From the NCBI RefSeq assembly GCF_001540865.1, contig NC_033630.1, forward strand, positions 1,707,147 to 1,771,146: DNA of 64,000 nucleotides. The letters run 5' to 3'. Origin of the DNA: Ananas comosus. Taxonomy: Eukaryota > Streptophyta > Magnoliopsida > Poales > Bromeliaceae. Within the stretch, counting starts at the first letter, position 1. Every line of letters starts with the position of its first letter. Made by a program: the position numbers and the translations under genes. The notes under the pieces were generated by a model. The model made no database searches. It was not told where the DNA came from and saw only the letters and a list, made by a program, of their open reading frames with translations. Below, piece by piece: positions 1 to 10,206 of this stretch.

Positions 1-542
1 GCGCATCCTTTTATTTTAATTGCTAAATGTTTAGATCTATTAAATTAAACTATTGGTTAGTCAACGAGATAGTTCTATAAATTATTATTGATAAAGTGTG
101 ACAGTACCTATTCATGAAAGCTGACCACTGCTAATGTTTGGCCATACTTGCGTTGTAAATTCAATAAAATAAATTCTCTGCCAAAATATACTAACTTATA
201 CAAAAACATTATTGAATCTACAGTATCTATATTTTTTAAAACTTAAAATCTCTCAAACAATTAATTTTTTTCTGCCAGTTATTTCATATTTACAATCTGG
301 TTTTATACTAGGGATTTATCAAATAAGAAACATAAAAGTGTGTTCCGGCATCTGAAAAAATCAAAATCTTTCAAATTTGAACTACCCTAGGTTAAACATA
401 TAACTTCTGTTTTTCTTTAAGAAAGATAAATAATTATGCTTCGAACTTGAATTTTCAAATATTAGCCATTAAATTTTTAATCAACTGTGCTGATCATTGC
501 GGTGAATGTTAAGTGTGTAACTTTTGAATTTAACTTCCGTAG
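1..542. other. AT-rich intron or 5' flank, no exon seen
   Basis: This stretch is AT-rich and I recognise no coding segment in it. The exon that begins at 543 needs upstream exons (signal peptide and the catalytic Asp motif of the phosphatase), so these 542 bases are probably intron of that gene. The missing exons would lie before the window. Confidence 0.5.
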
Positions 543-2229
543 GGTAGAGCCCTTCAATCCCACATTGTCCAATGCGTGGGTGAACGAGGGAGCTGCGCCT
601 GCGCTACCGGAGAGCCTGAATCTCTACAAGAAGCTGCTCTCCCTCGGCATCAAGATCGTCTTCCTCACCGGTCGGACCGAGAACCAGAGGGACGTCACTG
701 CACGAAACTTAAAGCGAGCCGGATACCACACCTGGGAAAAACTCGTGCTCAAGTACTGCATTTATTTGTTTATTACCCCTTCATCGTCTCCCAGTTGAGA
801 AACTTACGATTTACACACAAACCTCTGCGAGATTTGCTCCGGGCTAGTAAGTTTCATTTTCGTAAAAACATATAAACATCGTTTTCTAATAATTTAAATT
901 CATAGTACCATAGTAGAGTAGGAGATTTTCAATTTGAGTCATGTCAGATTTCTAACATTATTAATTTTTTTCTTATTTAATTTAAATTTATATAAAAAAT
1001 TATTTAATTTTAATTCTTACAAAAAAAAAAAAAGAAAAAAAGCGAGGTTTCAAATATTCCTGTCAGGCTGGGCCAAGCCAGCGGGATCAAAGATTTTCTC
1101 GATTAGTCGTCTCAGATCAGAGCAGTTAGATCGTAGGCTGGATTTGTTCAGCTCTAATTACAGAGCACGGCTTTTTTTGCAACTCTTCTTTTTAAGTTTT
1201 TTTTTTTTTTTTTATAAAAATAATTGCCTATATACCCCTCAAAGTTTTAAAAATATCTCATTTATTTTCTCTTTTTTTTTTTCTTTTTAATATATCCTTC
1301 ATATTTTCTCTGTTATTGTAAAATATTCCTACAGTTGTCATCCGCTAAATTTTTTTTTTGAGAAAGAGATAGCATGCTACCCGCTTCATTCATTGGACTG
1401 ATGAATTAGACTATAATTGTGAAGCAACCAGGCCCCGAAGAACAATTAAAAATAAAAAGAAGAAGAAGAAGAAGAAGAAGTAGTAGTAGTTACGAAACGA
1501 GGGGAAGGTCCCACTCCTCCGTTAGAAGTTTGAATTTGCGAACCGCTAGCTCGGGGTTAGGGATAATATTCTGAAAGATCGTGTCGTTTCTAATCTTCCA
1601 CACAATCCACCAGCAGCCTACTAGGTCTGTAAGTTATCATCCGCTAAGTTAACTTGAGTTAAAAATTTACTAGAATTAAAAAAATTCAAAACATTTATTT
1701 TGCCATTAACTTAAGGACAAATAAGAAATATTGGTAATAGTAGAATGGTATATTTGAAAAGACCAAAAATCAAAATACTTTTGTACCCCTAATCAGGATA
1801 AATGTGAAAAGTCGGTGAAGATTATGGAAAGATATATTTGAAAGGACAAATTAGTAATTTTATATAGATAAGCTAATCGTTCATTAACGAAATTTAACTC
1901 TATAAAAATATATTTGAAATAGTCGGAACGTAAAAAAAGTATTTTCAACATTAACTTTTTAAGACGGATATATTAAAAAATCGAAATTTTTTTATGAATA
2001 TGTAAGCAATCACCCCTTTCTTATATTATTATTGCAAACTATTTTTGGGTGCAGAGGAGACGGAGACAAGAGATCGGCCGTGTCGTACAAATCCGGAGAG
2101 AGGCAGAAGCTGGAAAATGAAGGATACAACATAGTCGGAAACATCGGAGATCAGTGGAGCGATATCTTAGGCCAACCCGAGGGTAACCGCACCTTCAAGC
2201 TCCCTGATCCCATGTATTATATCGGTTAA
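543..2229 (+). CDS. HAD-superfamily acid phosphatase (VSP / class B-like), 3' part only
   Basis: Two exons are visible: 543-752 and 2055-2229, joined through codon AA|A. The translation runs from VEPFNPTLSNAWVNEG through FLTGRTENQRDVTARNLKRAG and WEKLVLK to GNIGDQWSDILG and ends FKLPDPMYYIG-stop. This is the C-terminal half of the plant acid phosphatase/vegetative storage protein family (HAD superfamily IIIB), secreted or vacuolar phosphomonoesterases or storage proteins. The Thr of HAD motif II (FLTGR) and the acidic motif IV (GDQWSD) are present. The DxDxT nucleophile motif and the signal peptide must lie on exons upstream of the window. Acceptors (cgtag at 542, tgcag at 2054) and the donor (gtactg at 753) are canonical and phase is kept. 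The roughly 1.3-kb intron carries a LINE insertion inside an older repeat. Family call is firm; catalytic competence cannot be judged without the 5' part. Confidence 0.88.
1195..1990 (+). repeat. AT-rich dispersed repeat in the phosphatase intron, split by a LINE
   Basis: Stretches such as cctcaaagttttaaaaatat, the TTATCATCCGCTAAGTT block and a ttgaaaagaccaaaaatca segment recur in the reverse orientation at about 23,520-23,960 and, shorter, in the forward orientation at about 55,195-55,345. The three copies define a dispersed non-coding element of about 500 bp. The copy here is interrupted between about 1351 and 1633 by the LINE fragment listed separately. Ends are approximate. Confidence 0.55.
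1352..1632 (-). mobile_element. 5'-truncated LINE fragment (C-terminal ORF end plus 3' tail)
   Basis: On the minus strand, from about 1618 to the stop codon at 1492-1490, an open frame reads WWIVWKIRNDTIFQNI followed by PNPELAVRKFKLLTEEWDL. This is the W(x)IWxxRN(D)xxF pattern typical of the C-terminal end of plant LINE reverse-transcriptase polyproteins. It is followed by a (TTC)n/(ACT)n tract, a roughly 100-bp tail and an A-run (T-run on plus at 1351-1360). The flanks TTGTCATCCGCTAA (from 1335) and TTATCATCCGCTAA (from 1633) form an imperfect target-site duplication. The element is severely 5'-truncated, as LINEs often are. Confidence 0.65.
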
Positions 2230-2917
2230 TTATTGATTAGTGAGGTTGATTACTTCGTAATTTTCTCTCTCTAAGCTAGGCTTGGCTATGTATGTGTTTT
2301 AGTTTATCCTAATAAAGAGGGGTAATTTAGTGTTTTAATTATGAAGGAATTGTGGCATGGACCTTGCTTCTTGAATAAGTTGGATGACACCTCCTTTGCT
2401 TGTTTTGTCGATCGCCTTGGTAATTAATTTTATTTACAACCATCATTTTGGTACTTCAAAGAATTAATGATGGTTGTTTTACACTCCTTGAGTTTGATTT
2501 TTATACCATTTATTTTATGATTCATATTTTCATCTATAAGATTGATCTTTTAAATAACATATTAATCAACCGCATATACATTTATATGATAGGTTAAGGT
2601 GCCCTTCCTTCTATTGCAGTCCCAAAACCAAACATTTACCTAGATTCTACCGCCACTAATTACCAGAACAAAACACCGAAATATAAGTGTTTTAATTTAT
2701 TGCATGTATACACAGCTACAAACGTACCAGATCACAAACATTCGCACAAAGTTGATAATTAGATTCCTAGATTATCTATACAAAAATTTCGAGATTTATG
2801 ATAGATACCCGTGGCAACAAATGCGTGCAATTAAATAGACAAGAGCTCAATCAATCGGGCGGTGCCTCATAATAAAATACCAACTTTGCGCAAATACTTA
2901 CATAGAACTTAAATATT

Positions 2918-2921
<4 letters not shown>

Positions 2922-2956
<35 letters not shown>
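2922..2956. repeat. (AT)n microsatellite
   Basis: Uninterrupted AT dinucleotide run directly abutting the left end of the fold-back element at 2957. This fits that element's TA-rich insertion context. Confidence 0.95.
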
Positions 2957-2957
<1 letters not shown>

Positions 2958-3506
2958 CAGGACTGCTGTGCTCTTAGGAGCACAGAGGCTTCCGTGCTCC
3001 TGAGTTATTTTTGATGATGGAGTTTTCGAATCGACGATCGGCTCCGTTAGACTTGATCTAACGTATTTGAAGTTTCTAGAAAATAATTTTTGCAATTTTT
3101 CAATATCATTTACTTAGCAATCGAATGGATTCAAAATCAATAATTTTCAACGGCTAAAAATAAAAATCTTATAAAAAGTGGTGATATAGTACTAAAATTT
3201 TCGATCAAAAATATTGATCCTGTTGTACATAGTATAAAGAATTTTGTATCAAAATTTCATCTGATTTGAATACTTCTACATCGTTAAACTTGAAAACGGC
3301 AGATATTAATCATTAAAAATTATTGATTTTAAATTTTTTCGATCACTAAGTAAATAATATCGAAAAATCGCAAAAATTATTTTCTAGAAACTTAAAATAC
3401 CCTAGATCAAGTCTAACGGAGCCGATCGTCGATTCGGAAATTTCATCATCGAAAACAGCTCAGGAGCACGGAAACCTCCGTGCTCCTGCTAGCACAGCAG
3501 CCCTGC
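2957..3506. mobile_element. Fold-back MITE-like element, family A copy 1
   Basis: The left end GCAGGACTGCTGTGCT and the right end AGCACAGCAGCCCTGC are inverted (15 of 16 match). The inverted similarity continues inward for about 200 bases on each side: GGAGCACAGAGGCTTCCGTG, then CGATCGGCTCCGTTAGAC, then TTTCTAGAAAATAATTTTTG, and their complements in the right arm. A central loop of about 120 bases separates the arms. No ORF of its own is seen. Both sides are flanked by TATATA, so the target duplication cannot be set. Related copies lie at about 39.8, 55.5 and 58.3 kb. Confidence 0.8.
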
Positions 3507-3644
3507 TCTATATATATAACCCCTAAAAAAAAGGAAAAATCAAAATTCAAAATAAATGCCTTTCAATGTGTGTTGTAGATTACCAACACAACTCGAATCA
3601 CAATCACTCCAATTTAATGAATCCACGAACGACCCGGCACTTCC

Positions 3645-4922
3645 TCACGGAACCGGGATCGGCAGCGTAGTGCTGAGCGTAAACGGGATTCCGGGGATCC
3701 CGACTCCGACCCGAAGTCCGCTTCCGCCGCAGCCCGCGGGGCGCGTCCGCAAGCAGCTGAGGCCGGCTCCGGGCCCCGACCCGGGGCACTCCGGCGGCGG
3801 CCTCTGCATGCCGCGCCCCGGAATGCAGTTCCCGGCGAAGTCGAACCCCACGTTCCGTATCAGGAGCTCCCTCGTGCAATCCGCTCCGAACCCGGAGAAA
3901 AAGTTGAACGAGACGCTCAGGTTCGCGAGGCTCCTCAGCTCGCACAGTATGTCCGGGAGCTCCCCGGTCAACCCGTTGTGCGCGACGTTGAGCACCTCGA
4001 TGCCGCTCAAGCAGGAGAGCGTGCTCGGGATGTCGCCGCCGAGGGAGTTGAAGCTCAGGTCCAGGACCTCGACCTCGGCTAGGAACCCGACCCCCTCGGG
4101 GATGCAGCCCGTGAGCCTGTTGTTGAGGAAGAGCAGCTCCCTGATCCCGGAGCTGTAGCCGAAGCTCGCCGGGATGGGGCCCGTGAGGTTGTTGTTGGCG
4201 AGGGTGATCACGGAGGCAGGGGAGGCCCAGAGGGACGCCGGGATCTGGCCCTCGAACTGGTTGTTGTTGAGGAAGATGGCGTCGAGCTGCTTCTGGAAGA
4301 GCGCTTCCGGGAGCTCCCCGGAGAAGCTGTTGAACCGGAGGTCGAGGTAGATGAGCCCCGGGATGAGGAGGGTCGGCGCGGGGAAGGGCCCTGCGAGGAG
4401 GTTGCTGCTCAGGTCCAGCTCCGTCAAGTACTGCAGATCTTTGAAGCTCTCCGGGACCGTTCCTTGGAACCTGTTGGAGTTGAGGTGGATGAAGTTGAGG
4501 TGGGTGAGGAGGGAGAGCTCTCTTACCAAGTAACCCCCGAGGTTCGCCCCGTTCAGATCTATGCCCGCGACGACGCTGGGGGAGAAGTGGGGGGATTCTT
4601 CAGGGGGTTCTGAGCAAAAGACTCCTCTGTAGGAGCAAACGTTGGGCCCGACCCAGGAGGCTAAAATGCCGTACGGGTCTTCGGTTATCGCCTGTTTCCA
4701 TGCTTGGAGAGCTGCGAACTCGGTGGCCATGGGGCTAGGGTTTTGAGGGTCCGGTGGTGTTTGGGTGGAGGACGAGGAGGAGGAGGAGGAGGTGGGGGTG
4801 GTTCCCCTTCCATTGATCCAAACCCCAACTCCACCGCCGACGCCAATGTAGGCTAAGGCACTGGGAGAGGAGAGGTGGAGGGAGGAGAAGAGGAGTAGGA
4901 AGAAGCCAATGCCCTGCATCAT
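3645..4922 (-). CDS. Secreted leucine-rich-repeat protein (At4g06744 / LRX N-domain-like)
   Basis: Single-exon gene of about 425 aa. I chose the ATG at 4922, which begins MMQGIGFFLLLFSSLHL, a clear signal peptide; in-frame codons further upstream lack this logic. A Ser/Thr/Pro linker (residues ~40-62) is followed by an LRRNT-type cap (LQAWKQAITEDPYG...NVCSYRGVFC, ~70-105) and about ten plant extracellular-type LRRs of the LxxLDLSxNxLxGxIP kind (~115-350). The C-terminal cap is Cys-rich (GADCTRELL...FAGNCIPGRG). There is no transmembrane segment, kinase or Ser-Pro4 extensin tail, so it resembles the LRR part of leucine-rich-repeat extensins or the At4g06744 class, expected in the cell wall or apoplast. 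The last ~30 residues (LSCLRTRPAGCGGSG...) look unlike the family, and the reading ends at TGA 3647-3645. The exon is strongly GC-rich. Confidence 0.88.
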   Translation of the reverse strand: MMQGIGFFLLLFSSLHLSSPSALAYIGVGGGVGVWINGRGTTPTSSSSSSSSTQTPPDPQNPSPMATEFAALQAWKQAITEDPYGILASWVGPNVCSYRGVFCSEPPEESPHFSPSVVAGIDLNGANLGGYLVRELSLLTHLNFIHLNSNRFQGTVPESFKDLQYLTELDLSSNLLAGPFPAPTLLIPGLIYLDLRFNSFSGELPEALFQKQLDAIFLNNNQFEGQIPASLWASPASVITLANNNLTGPIPASFGYSSGIRELLFLNNRLTGCIPEGVGFLAEVEVLDLSFNSLGGDIPSTLSCLSGIEVLNVAHNGLTGELPDILCELRSLANLSVSFNFFSGFGADCTRELLIRNVGFDFAGNCIPGRGMQRPPPECPGSGPGAGLSCLRTRPAGCGGSGLRVGVGIPGIPFTLSTTLPIPVP

Positions 4923-5060
4923 CTTGGGAATGAGATCGATGAGGAGCGGTGCTGCTTTTTCGAAGATGCCTTTTGAGGACTTTGGTTCGCTCCTCTGCGT
5001 GAGTGGTATTGATGAGAATGTGGTGGTTTGATGAGTACTTAATTGCCTCATATACCTCAT

Positions 5061-8000
5061 AACTAATGCGCCTTGATTGATTAGTGTCGATAAGCCAATT
5101 TTGTCACTATAATAACTAACTAACTTAGTAAAATCTAGTGCTGTTCTACTTCTGGCTTCACCAGGTGTTATCTTAATTTGTTGTGGAAGCTAAAACTTAG
5201 GCTCCAAGGCTCAAATGCAAAAGTTTTTATTTGAAACTTGTAAGTCTACAACATGTAGAATTTTTTTTCAAATATATTGATGTAAAATTCTTAGACTGTC
5301 ACTCTATGTAACAGCATAACTATTTGATCGTTGGCGCTAATCATTAATCGCAAAAATTCGAGTTGCTAAAAGTATGCAATCAATTTATTTAAACCATACA
5401 GACACAACGCTCACGAATTTTAATAATTGTGACTCGGTCAATCAACCTCACACTATTCTAATTCTAAACATAATCCGCCCAAAATGACTTTCCTTCGTAG
5501 GCCTTTTTAAACCAACAGCAATATCCTACAACATTGTAACCAAAATGGCCTTTAACTTTTCACAATTAAGAGTCAAATCTAAAAATTATTTATTGTGCGC
5601 GTACAATTAACTAAGCAGTTATGCTCAAATAAAGTTTCTGGTACAGCAGCTAGCTAGCATCACTAGGATTGATTGAGCCTTTGCCTCCTTAGGATGTCTG
5701 CTTTGCTTTGGTGGGGTTGCTCTGTCTGACGCATGGTATCAAGGTATCTGGAAGCTTTCTAAAATCCAGCTGAGCAATTGAAAAAGTTGGGTGGGGTGCA
5801 TTAAATGTGTGGGGAATTGGCATTCATGGCTCGAGTCAAATAACAAGCCTTTTAGATCTGGTCGAGGGGACTAGTACTATACTACGTTGAGAGATCTTTA
5901 ATTGCATTTGTTTATCATACCAGAAAATGTTACTACTGTACATAGTTATATAAATCTCATATCTCACCTATTCTACTATTAAAAAGAAAAAAAATTGATA
6001 GCATTACTCTTATCTCTTATAACTTCTACATCATTCAACATACAACTCACGACAAGTAAGAATGCTACACTAGCAACGCGTTTGCATCGATTGTTGTGGG
6101 TTTGGATTGGTGGAAGCTGCGGCGGCAAACTCTCAGTAAATTGCATTCGATCATTGATTTACGTACATTGATCTCTGAATCAGACGACCCATCTACTTTA
6201 TGCATGTTAGGAAATTTAGTTTTGTTGTAGTATGTTTTAGTTTTGGAAAAAATGGAGAGATGGGCATTGAATTGAAGAGTATTGGCCACAAAGTTTTCTA
6301 TACGAGATCTCCACAATTAAACTAGCTCGGCAACCATTCTCTCACCACTAGAAGCACTTTTTGAGCATGGGGTACTTGTTATAATTGAGAAGACACCAAC
6401 AGGATAGAGTGATGGGGTGTATACAAAAACATTATTGGCTATTTCTTTCGGGGTGGTCAATTCAAACAGCTAGTTTTGTTCCTTTGCACATGACAAGCGC
6501 AATGTAGGGCTTTTGGAATTAAGTTAATCCTCATAACAATCTAAATCTAGTCGATTTTCACGTCTGAATAAGTGCTAATGATTTGTTTTTGTTAAAAGTG
6601 ACACTAACATCTTTCATTCTGTAAAAAAAAAAAAAAAACTAAAGTTTTAGAATAAGGTTATTTTTGTTAGAATTTGATTAGATTTGTAGTTGAATTCTAG
6701 TTGGATTAAAGTAGAAATCTAATTGGACTATGATTGGATAACTTTTGATGTAAGCTATAAATATAGCATAGATATTATTATTTTGCTAGTAATGGTATAA
6801 TTTAGTCACAACCATATGGTATAGTTAAGATGGTTATAATTTTGAACGCACCTAGTATGTGGGTGCAAGTGGACGTGTGTGATTATCCTGGCTGTGGGTC
6901 ATTATTATATCTTGTGCATAGGTGTATAGGATGAGAGAGAGCGGTCTTCTGGATTTATACAAAACGAGAGAAGGATGAGAGAGATTCAAAAAAAGAATTT
7001 AGGTTTGAAGCTACTCTGTTGCAGAAGATGAGTCAGATTTATGATAAAAATTTGATTTGGGTACCGGATAAACAGTAGTCGGTGTTGGAGCAAATTGCGA
7101 ATTCTCGACGTTTGGTATTACCAGATTTCCAACAATTAAAATCATAAGCTTATTTACAGCTTTTCTACACCGCAAAGGCTCGAGTATTTTTGTTCTCCAA
7201 ACAATTAAATGTTATATCTTGGAGTAAAGAAGTTATTTTAGAAGATATGTCTATGCTTGGGGGGTAAGCCTTTTGACTCAAACTGATTTCCTATTGTGAC
7301 TAGTATCTTATGAGAATAGTTCTCTAATGCGAAACAATCATTCAATTTATTACCTTAACAATACATCTCTTTTTTTTAAGATTTATAATACAGTAACGCC
7401 TAATCTCTTCAGCCTAAGAAGTCACAGCTTCTCAATGTTCTTATGCGACTACGTTGATGCCAGTTAGCTATTATTGTACTGTACTTGATGATTAAGGCTT
7501 GGCACCATCTCCAGGTTGGTCCCTTTACACTGTGGACGCTAGGTTGCGTTGTAAGCTTTAGGTACTATTTGGTTTCTCAAAAAAAATATTGAAAAAAAAG
7601 TTGAGATTTTTTTTTCCAGTTAATTTTTGTCCATTTGAATAAAAAAAAAAACTTTTTTGATTTTTTGTTCAAATTTCATAAAATACTAGTATTTTTATTT
7701 TTCAATTTTTAAAGAAAAGTAACATACTAGTTTTTATAAAATCTGAATTTTTTTTCAAAATGCTATTTTTTTTGGACAGAAACAGACGGAAAATTCGATT
7801 TTTTTTATTCTACACTATTCTTATTACATATCATTCCATTCTCTGTGTTTTAATGGAGTCCCACTCAACAGGTGAACAACATTCTTTGATTCTCAGTCAC
7901 TTATCATTTTGTTTTATTTGAATTGTAATTTGTAATCTCTTTCGTAATTTATGCCACCATGTATTAATCTTTCCATATGAGGATTGATGAATGGCCGGAA

Positions 8001-8264
8001 TTGAGACCCTGGATCTTTAATTTATCAGTGCATAATTCAAGTTAACTAAGCTGGAATAAATAAGGGCCCAAAATTGATCCGTGTGATTATTTAAAATATA
8101 TCATAATTAATTTATTGTGATACACAAAATATATTGTTTGGTACAAACACAAAAATAATATAATGCAATTCTTCTACCATACACAGCGGAAACTCAAATA
8201 ATTTAAGTTTTGATTTGTTATATAAAAACTTTTAAAAATATTTTCAGGTCATGTGACAATCTCG
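5061..8264. other. Gene-free spacer
   Basis: AT-rich spacer. A segment at about 6660-7080 starting TGTTAGAATTTGATTAG has an LTR-like look (a TATAAATA motif near 6766), but I found no matching second LTR or primer-binding site. The part at 7560-7800 contains oligo-A/T blocks in inverted arrangement with an atttggtttctc edge, like a degraded MITE. No coding region is supported. Confidence 0.4.
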
Positions 8265-8418
8265 CTAGACAATATTTTTTTGAAAGAAAAAAGTAGTATA
8301 CTATTCGCTTCGTTTATTTTATTTTAAAATAAACTTAGTTGAAAATATAAAACAACTAAGTTTTGAATTTGAGATCTCATATACCAACCATCAAACCACT
8401 CGCGACTCGCGTTTTGTT
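8265..8418 (-). mobile_element. tRNA-derived SINE, diverged copy
   Basis: On the minus strand the order is a head with a GGTTTGATGGTTGGTATATG-type segment, a body with AACTAAGTTTATTTTAAAAT, the conserved 3' block CGAAGCGAATAGTATACTA, and a short A-rich tail. It matches the cleaner copies at 60,601-60,755 and 18,245-18,390. Target duplication not resolved. Confidence 0.6.
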
Positions 8419-8879
8419 TTTAGACAAAAATTTGAACCACAATCATAAGGCTATTTATAAATGGTGGAAGTCTAGGCAGAGATAATTATTATTTCTTAGA
8501 ATACACCTAAAAGCGCAAATTCATTAGTGCTTCTAAGTTTTTAATCTTTAAATTTATCTGTTGACAATTAATAGTCTGTAAATTAAATATTATTCCACCT
8601 ATTATCATATACCATCATCATTTTAACCCTATATTATCTATATTCAAGGACTATAAACCTAAAAGCACCAATAAGGTAACAAACAAAAGGAGAAAACAAG
8701 GGAATCTCATATCCATTGCATAAAATTAGATGAAAATTGAAATACCCTAGCATCACCATTTGAAGGAGTGAGAGAACATTCTCAACTTAATTATATACAA
8801 ATCTCTCTGATTATTTATTACACTCTTAATCACCCACAGTGAACTAAAAGCACTTTACTAAATAAAGTGCTAGTTAATA

Positions 8880-9140
8880 CTACTGACCCTTGTCACCACC
8901 ATTCTCCTCTTCTGCTTCTTCTCCTCGCTCCTCCTCTTCAAAGTTCGGATCCTTCGCATCTACTGCACCCTTCTCCATGTACTCTTCCTCCGTAAATCGC
9001 CCGTCGCCGGCCCACGTGAACTTCCCGCCGTGCCCGCCTTTCTTCGGCTCGCCGCTCATCCCGGTGGCCGACCGCCGATCCTTCCGGCCGCCGTTCTCGG
9101 CTTTCGAGTGCCCCTTCCCCCCTCTCCTTCCACTCTCCAT
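8880..9140 (-). CDS. Small conserved charged protein, unknown function
   Basis: Single-exon ORF of 86 aa from the ATG at 9140 to TAG at 8882-8880. The N-terminus is basic (ESGRRGGKGHSKAENGGRKD), the middle is Gly-rich (TGMSGEPKKGGHGGKFTWAG), then comes DGRFTEEEY and AVDAKDPNFEEEE, and the tail is acidic (EEAEEENGGDKGQ). The block PKKGGHGGKFTW...DPNFE looks familiar to me from small plant proteins without assigned role; I cannot name the family securely. There is no signal peptide or membrane segment, and composition suggests a disordered protein, perhaps nucleic-acid or ribosome associated (inference). The exon is GC-rich against AT-rich surroundings. A TATATAATA box on the minus strand lies at about 9202-9212, roughly 65 bases upstream of the ATG, supporting a real promoter. 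Confidence 0.68.
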   Translation of the reverse strand: MESGRRGGKGHSKAENGGRKDRRSATGMSGEPKKGGHGGKFTWAGDGRFTEEEYMEKGAVDAKDPNFEEEERGEEAEEENGGDKGQ

Positions 9141-9199
9141 TGCTTCCACCCTCTAAACCTTATCTCACTCTTATGTTTGATTAATATGGTAGTGCTCTT

Positions 9200-9213
9200 A
9201 TTATATACAGGCA
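9200..9213 (-). promoter_or_regulatory. TATA box of the small charged protein gene
   Basis: Minus-strand TGTATATAATAAG about 65 bases before the ATG at 9140, a plausible core promoter that would give a leader of about 30-40 nt. Confidence 0.4.
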
Positions 9214-10206
9214 CTTTGCTTAATATGATACTCAGAATCTAGTGTGTGTTGCAAACAGAGCATGCTAATAGGATAAGAACGAACACGTACTACGTCGTTA
9301 TATAGCACCTTATCTTGTAACTGCTACGCTGTACACGTTGAAAGTTTAGTAAATGAAGCCAAAAGCTATATATATATAAACAAAATAGGCAGCAGCAGCA
9401 GGTTTTCAGGGCTACGTGTATTGTTTTTATTCGTTACAAAATCATCGATGATGGACGCTCCGGATTAATCAGTTAAAAATTATCAGCCTGAATTATAGAC
9501 CATTTGAAAACAGTTATCCTATTTTCTAAAATTTTAATTTTACTAACTAATTTTTTAATTTATTTAATTTGAGTACGACAACTATACTTAGCCTGTAAAG
9601 TTTAAGTCAAGTTTGAAGTCAATTTGCTATTCACCGGCTGAAATCAGATAAATTAAAAGATTTGATAGTCAAATTTAAATTTCAAAAGGTGGGATAACTA
9701 TTTCAAAATGATTCATAGTTTTAGATAAATTTCATACGTTATTACATGAAAATAATAATTTTGATACGTACAGAGACCAATTTCGTATTGAGACCCCCGA
9801 AATTGTAAAAGGAGATATTATGTGCGAGGCCATTTCACTATATTAACCTTTCGATGGTTTGGTTCGAAATATTAAATATTTGATTAAAAAAAATAAAAAG
9901 ATCAATTTATAATAAATTAGGATTTTAGAGCATTTGGGCCCAATCAAATTAAAATGGGTTGGATCGGAAAGCATGTTGGCCGGGCCTGGCACGGCCCAAA
10001 ACATTTCCGGAAGGACTGAGGTCCACGTGTTACGGTGGTGACACGTGCCAGTTGGCAATTGGGTTGTACGAAAATTTGTACGACCGAATTTGCTCTGCAT
10101 CGTCGTCGGATCTCTCTTGTTCGTCGTCGCTTTTTGCCTTCTCGATTTTTCCCGCCACTCTTTGGCCGAAACCCTAACCGCTCGTCTTCTCCTTCCTCCG
10201 TCGCCC
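9214..10206. other. Spacer and promoter/5' leader of the YbeY-HAD gene
   Basis: AT-rich to about 9950, then GC-rising. The last 130 bases carry a pyrimidine-rich, plant leader-like sequence ending in GCCGAAACCCTAACCG (a telo-box type AAACCCTA motif common upstream of ribosome and translation genes) just before the ATG at 10207. No other gene is seen. Confidence 0.45.

Noticed and set aside
2922..2956. CRISPR-like or regulatory repeat arrays among the (AT)n, (GA)n and (CT)n tracts
   Set aside because: Simple plant microsatellites; no spacer-repeat structure anywhere in the window.
3556..4158. 200-codon open frame on the plus strand opposite the LRR gene
   Set aside because: It is the antisense shadow of GC-rich LRR coding sequence and has no family motifs.
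6660..7080. Solo LTR of a Copia element (TGTTAGAATTTG start)
   Set aside because: No matching end, target duplication or second LTR could be found by eye.
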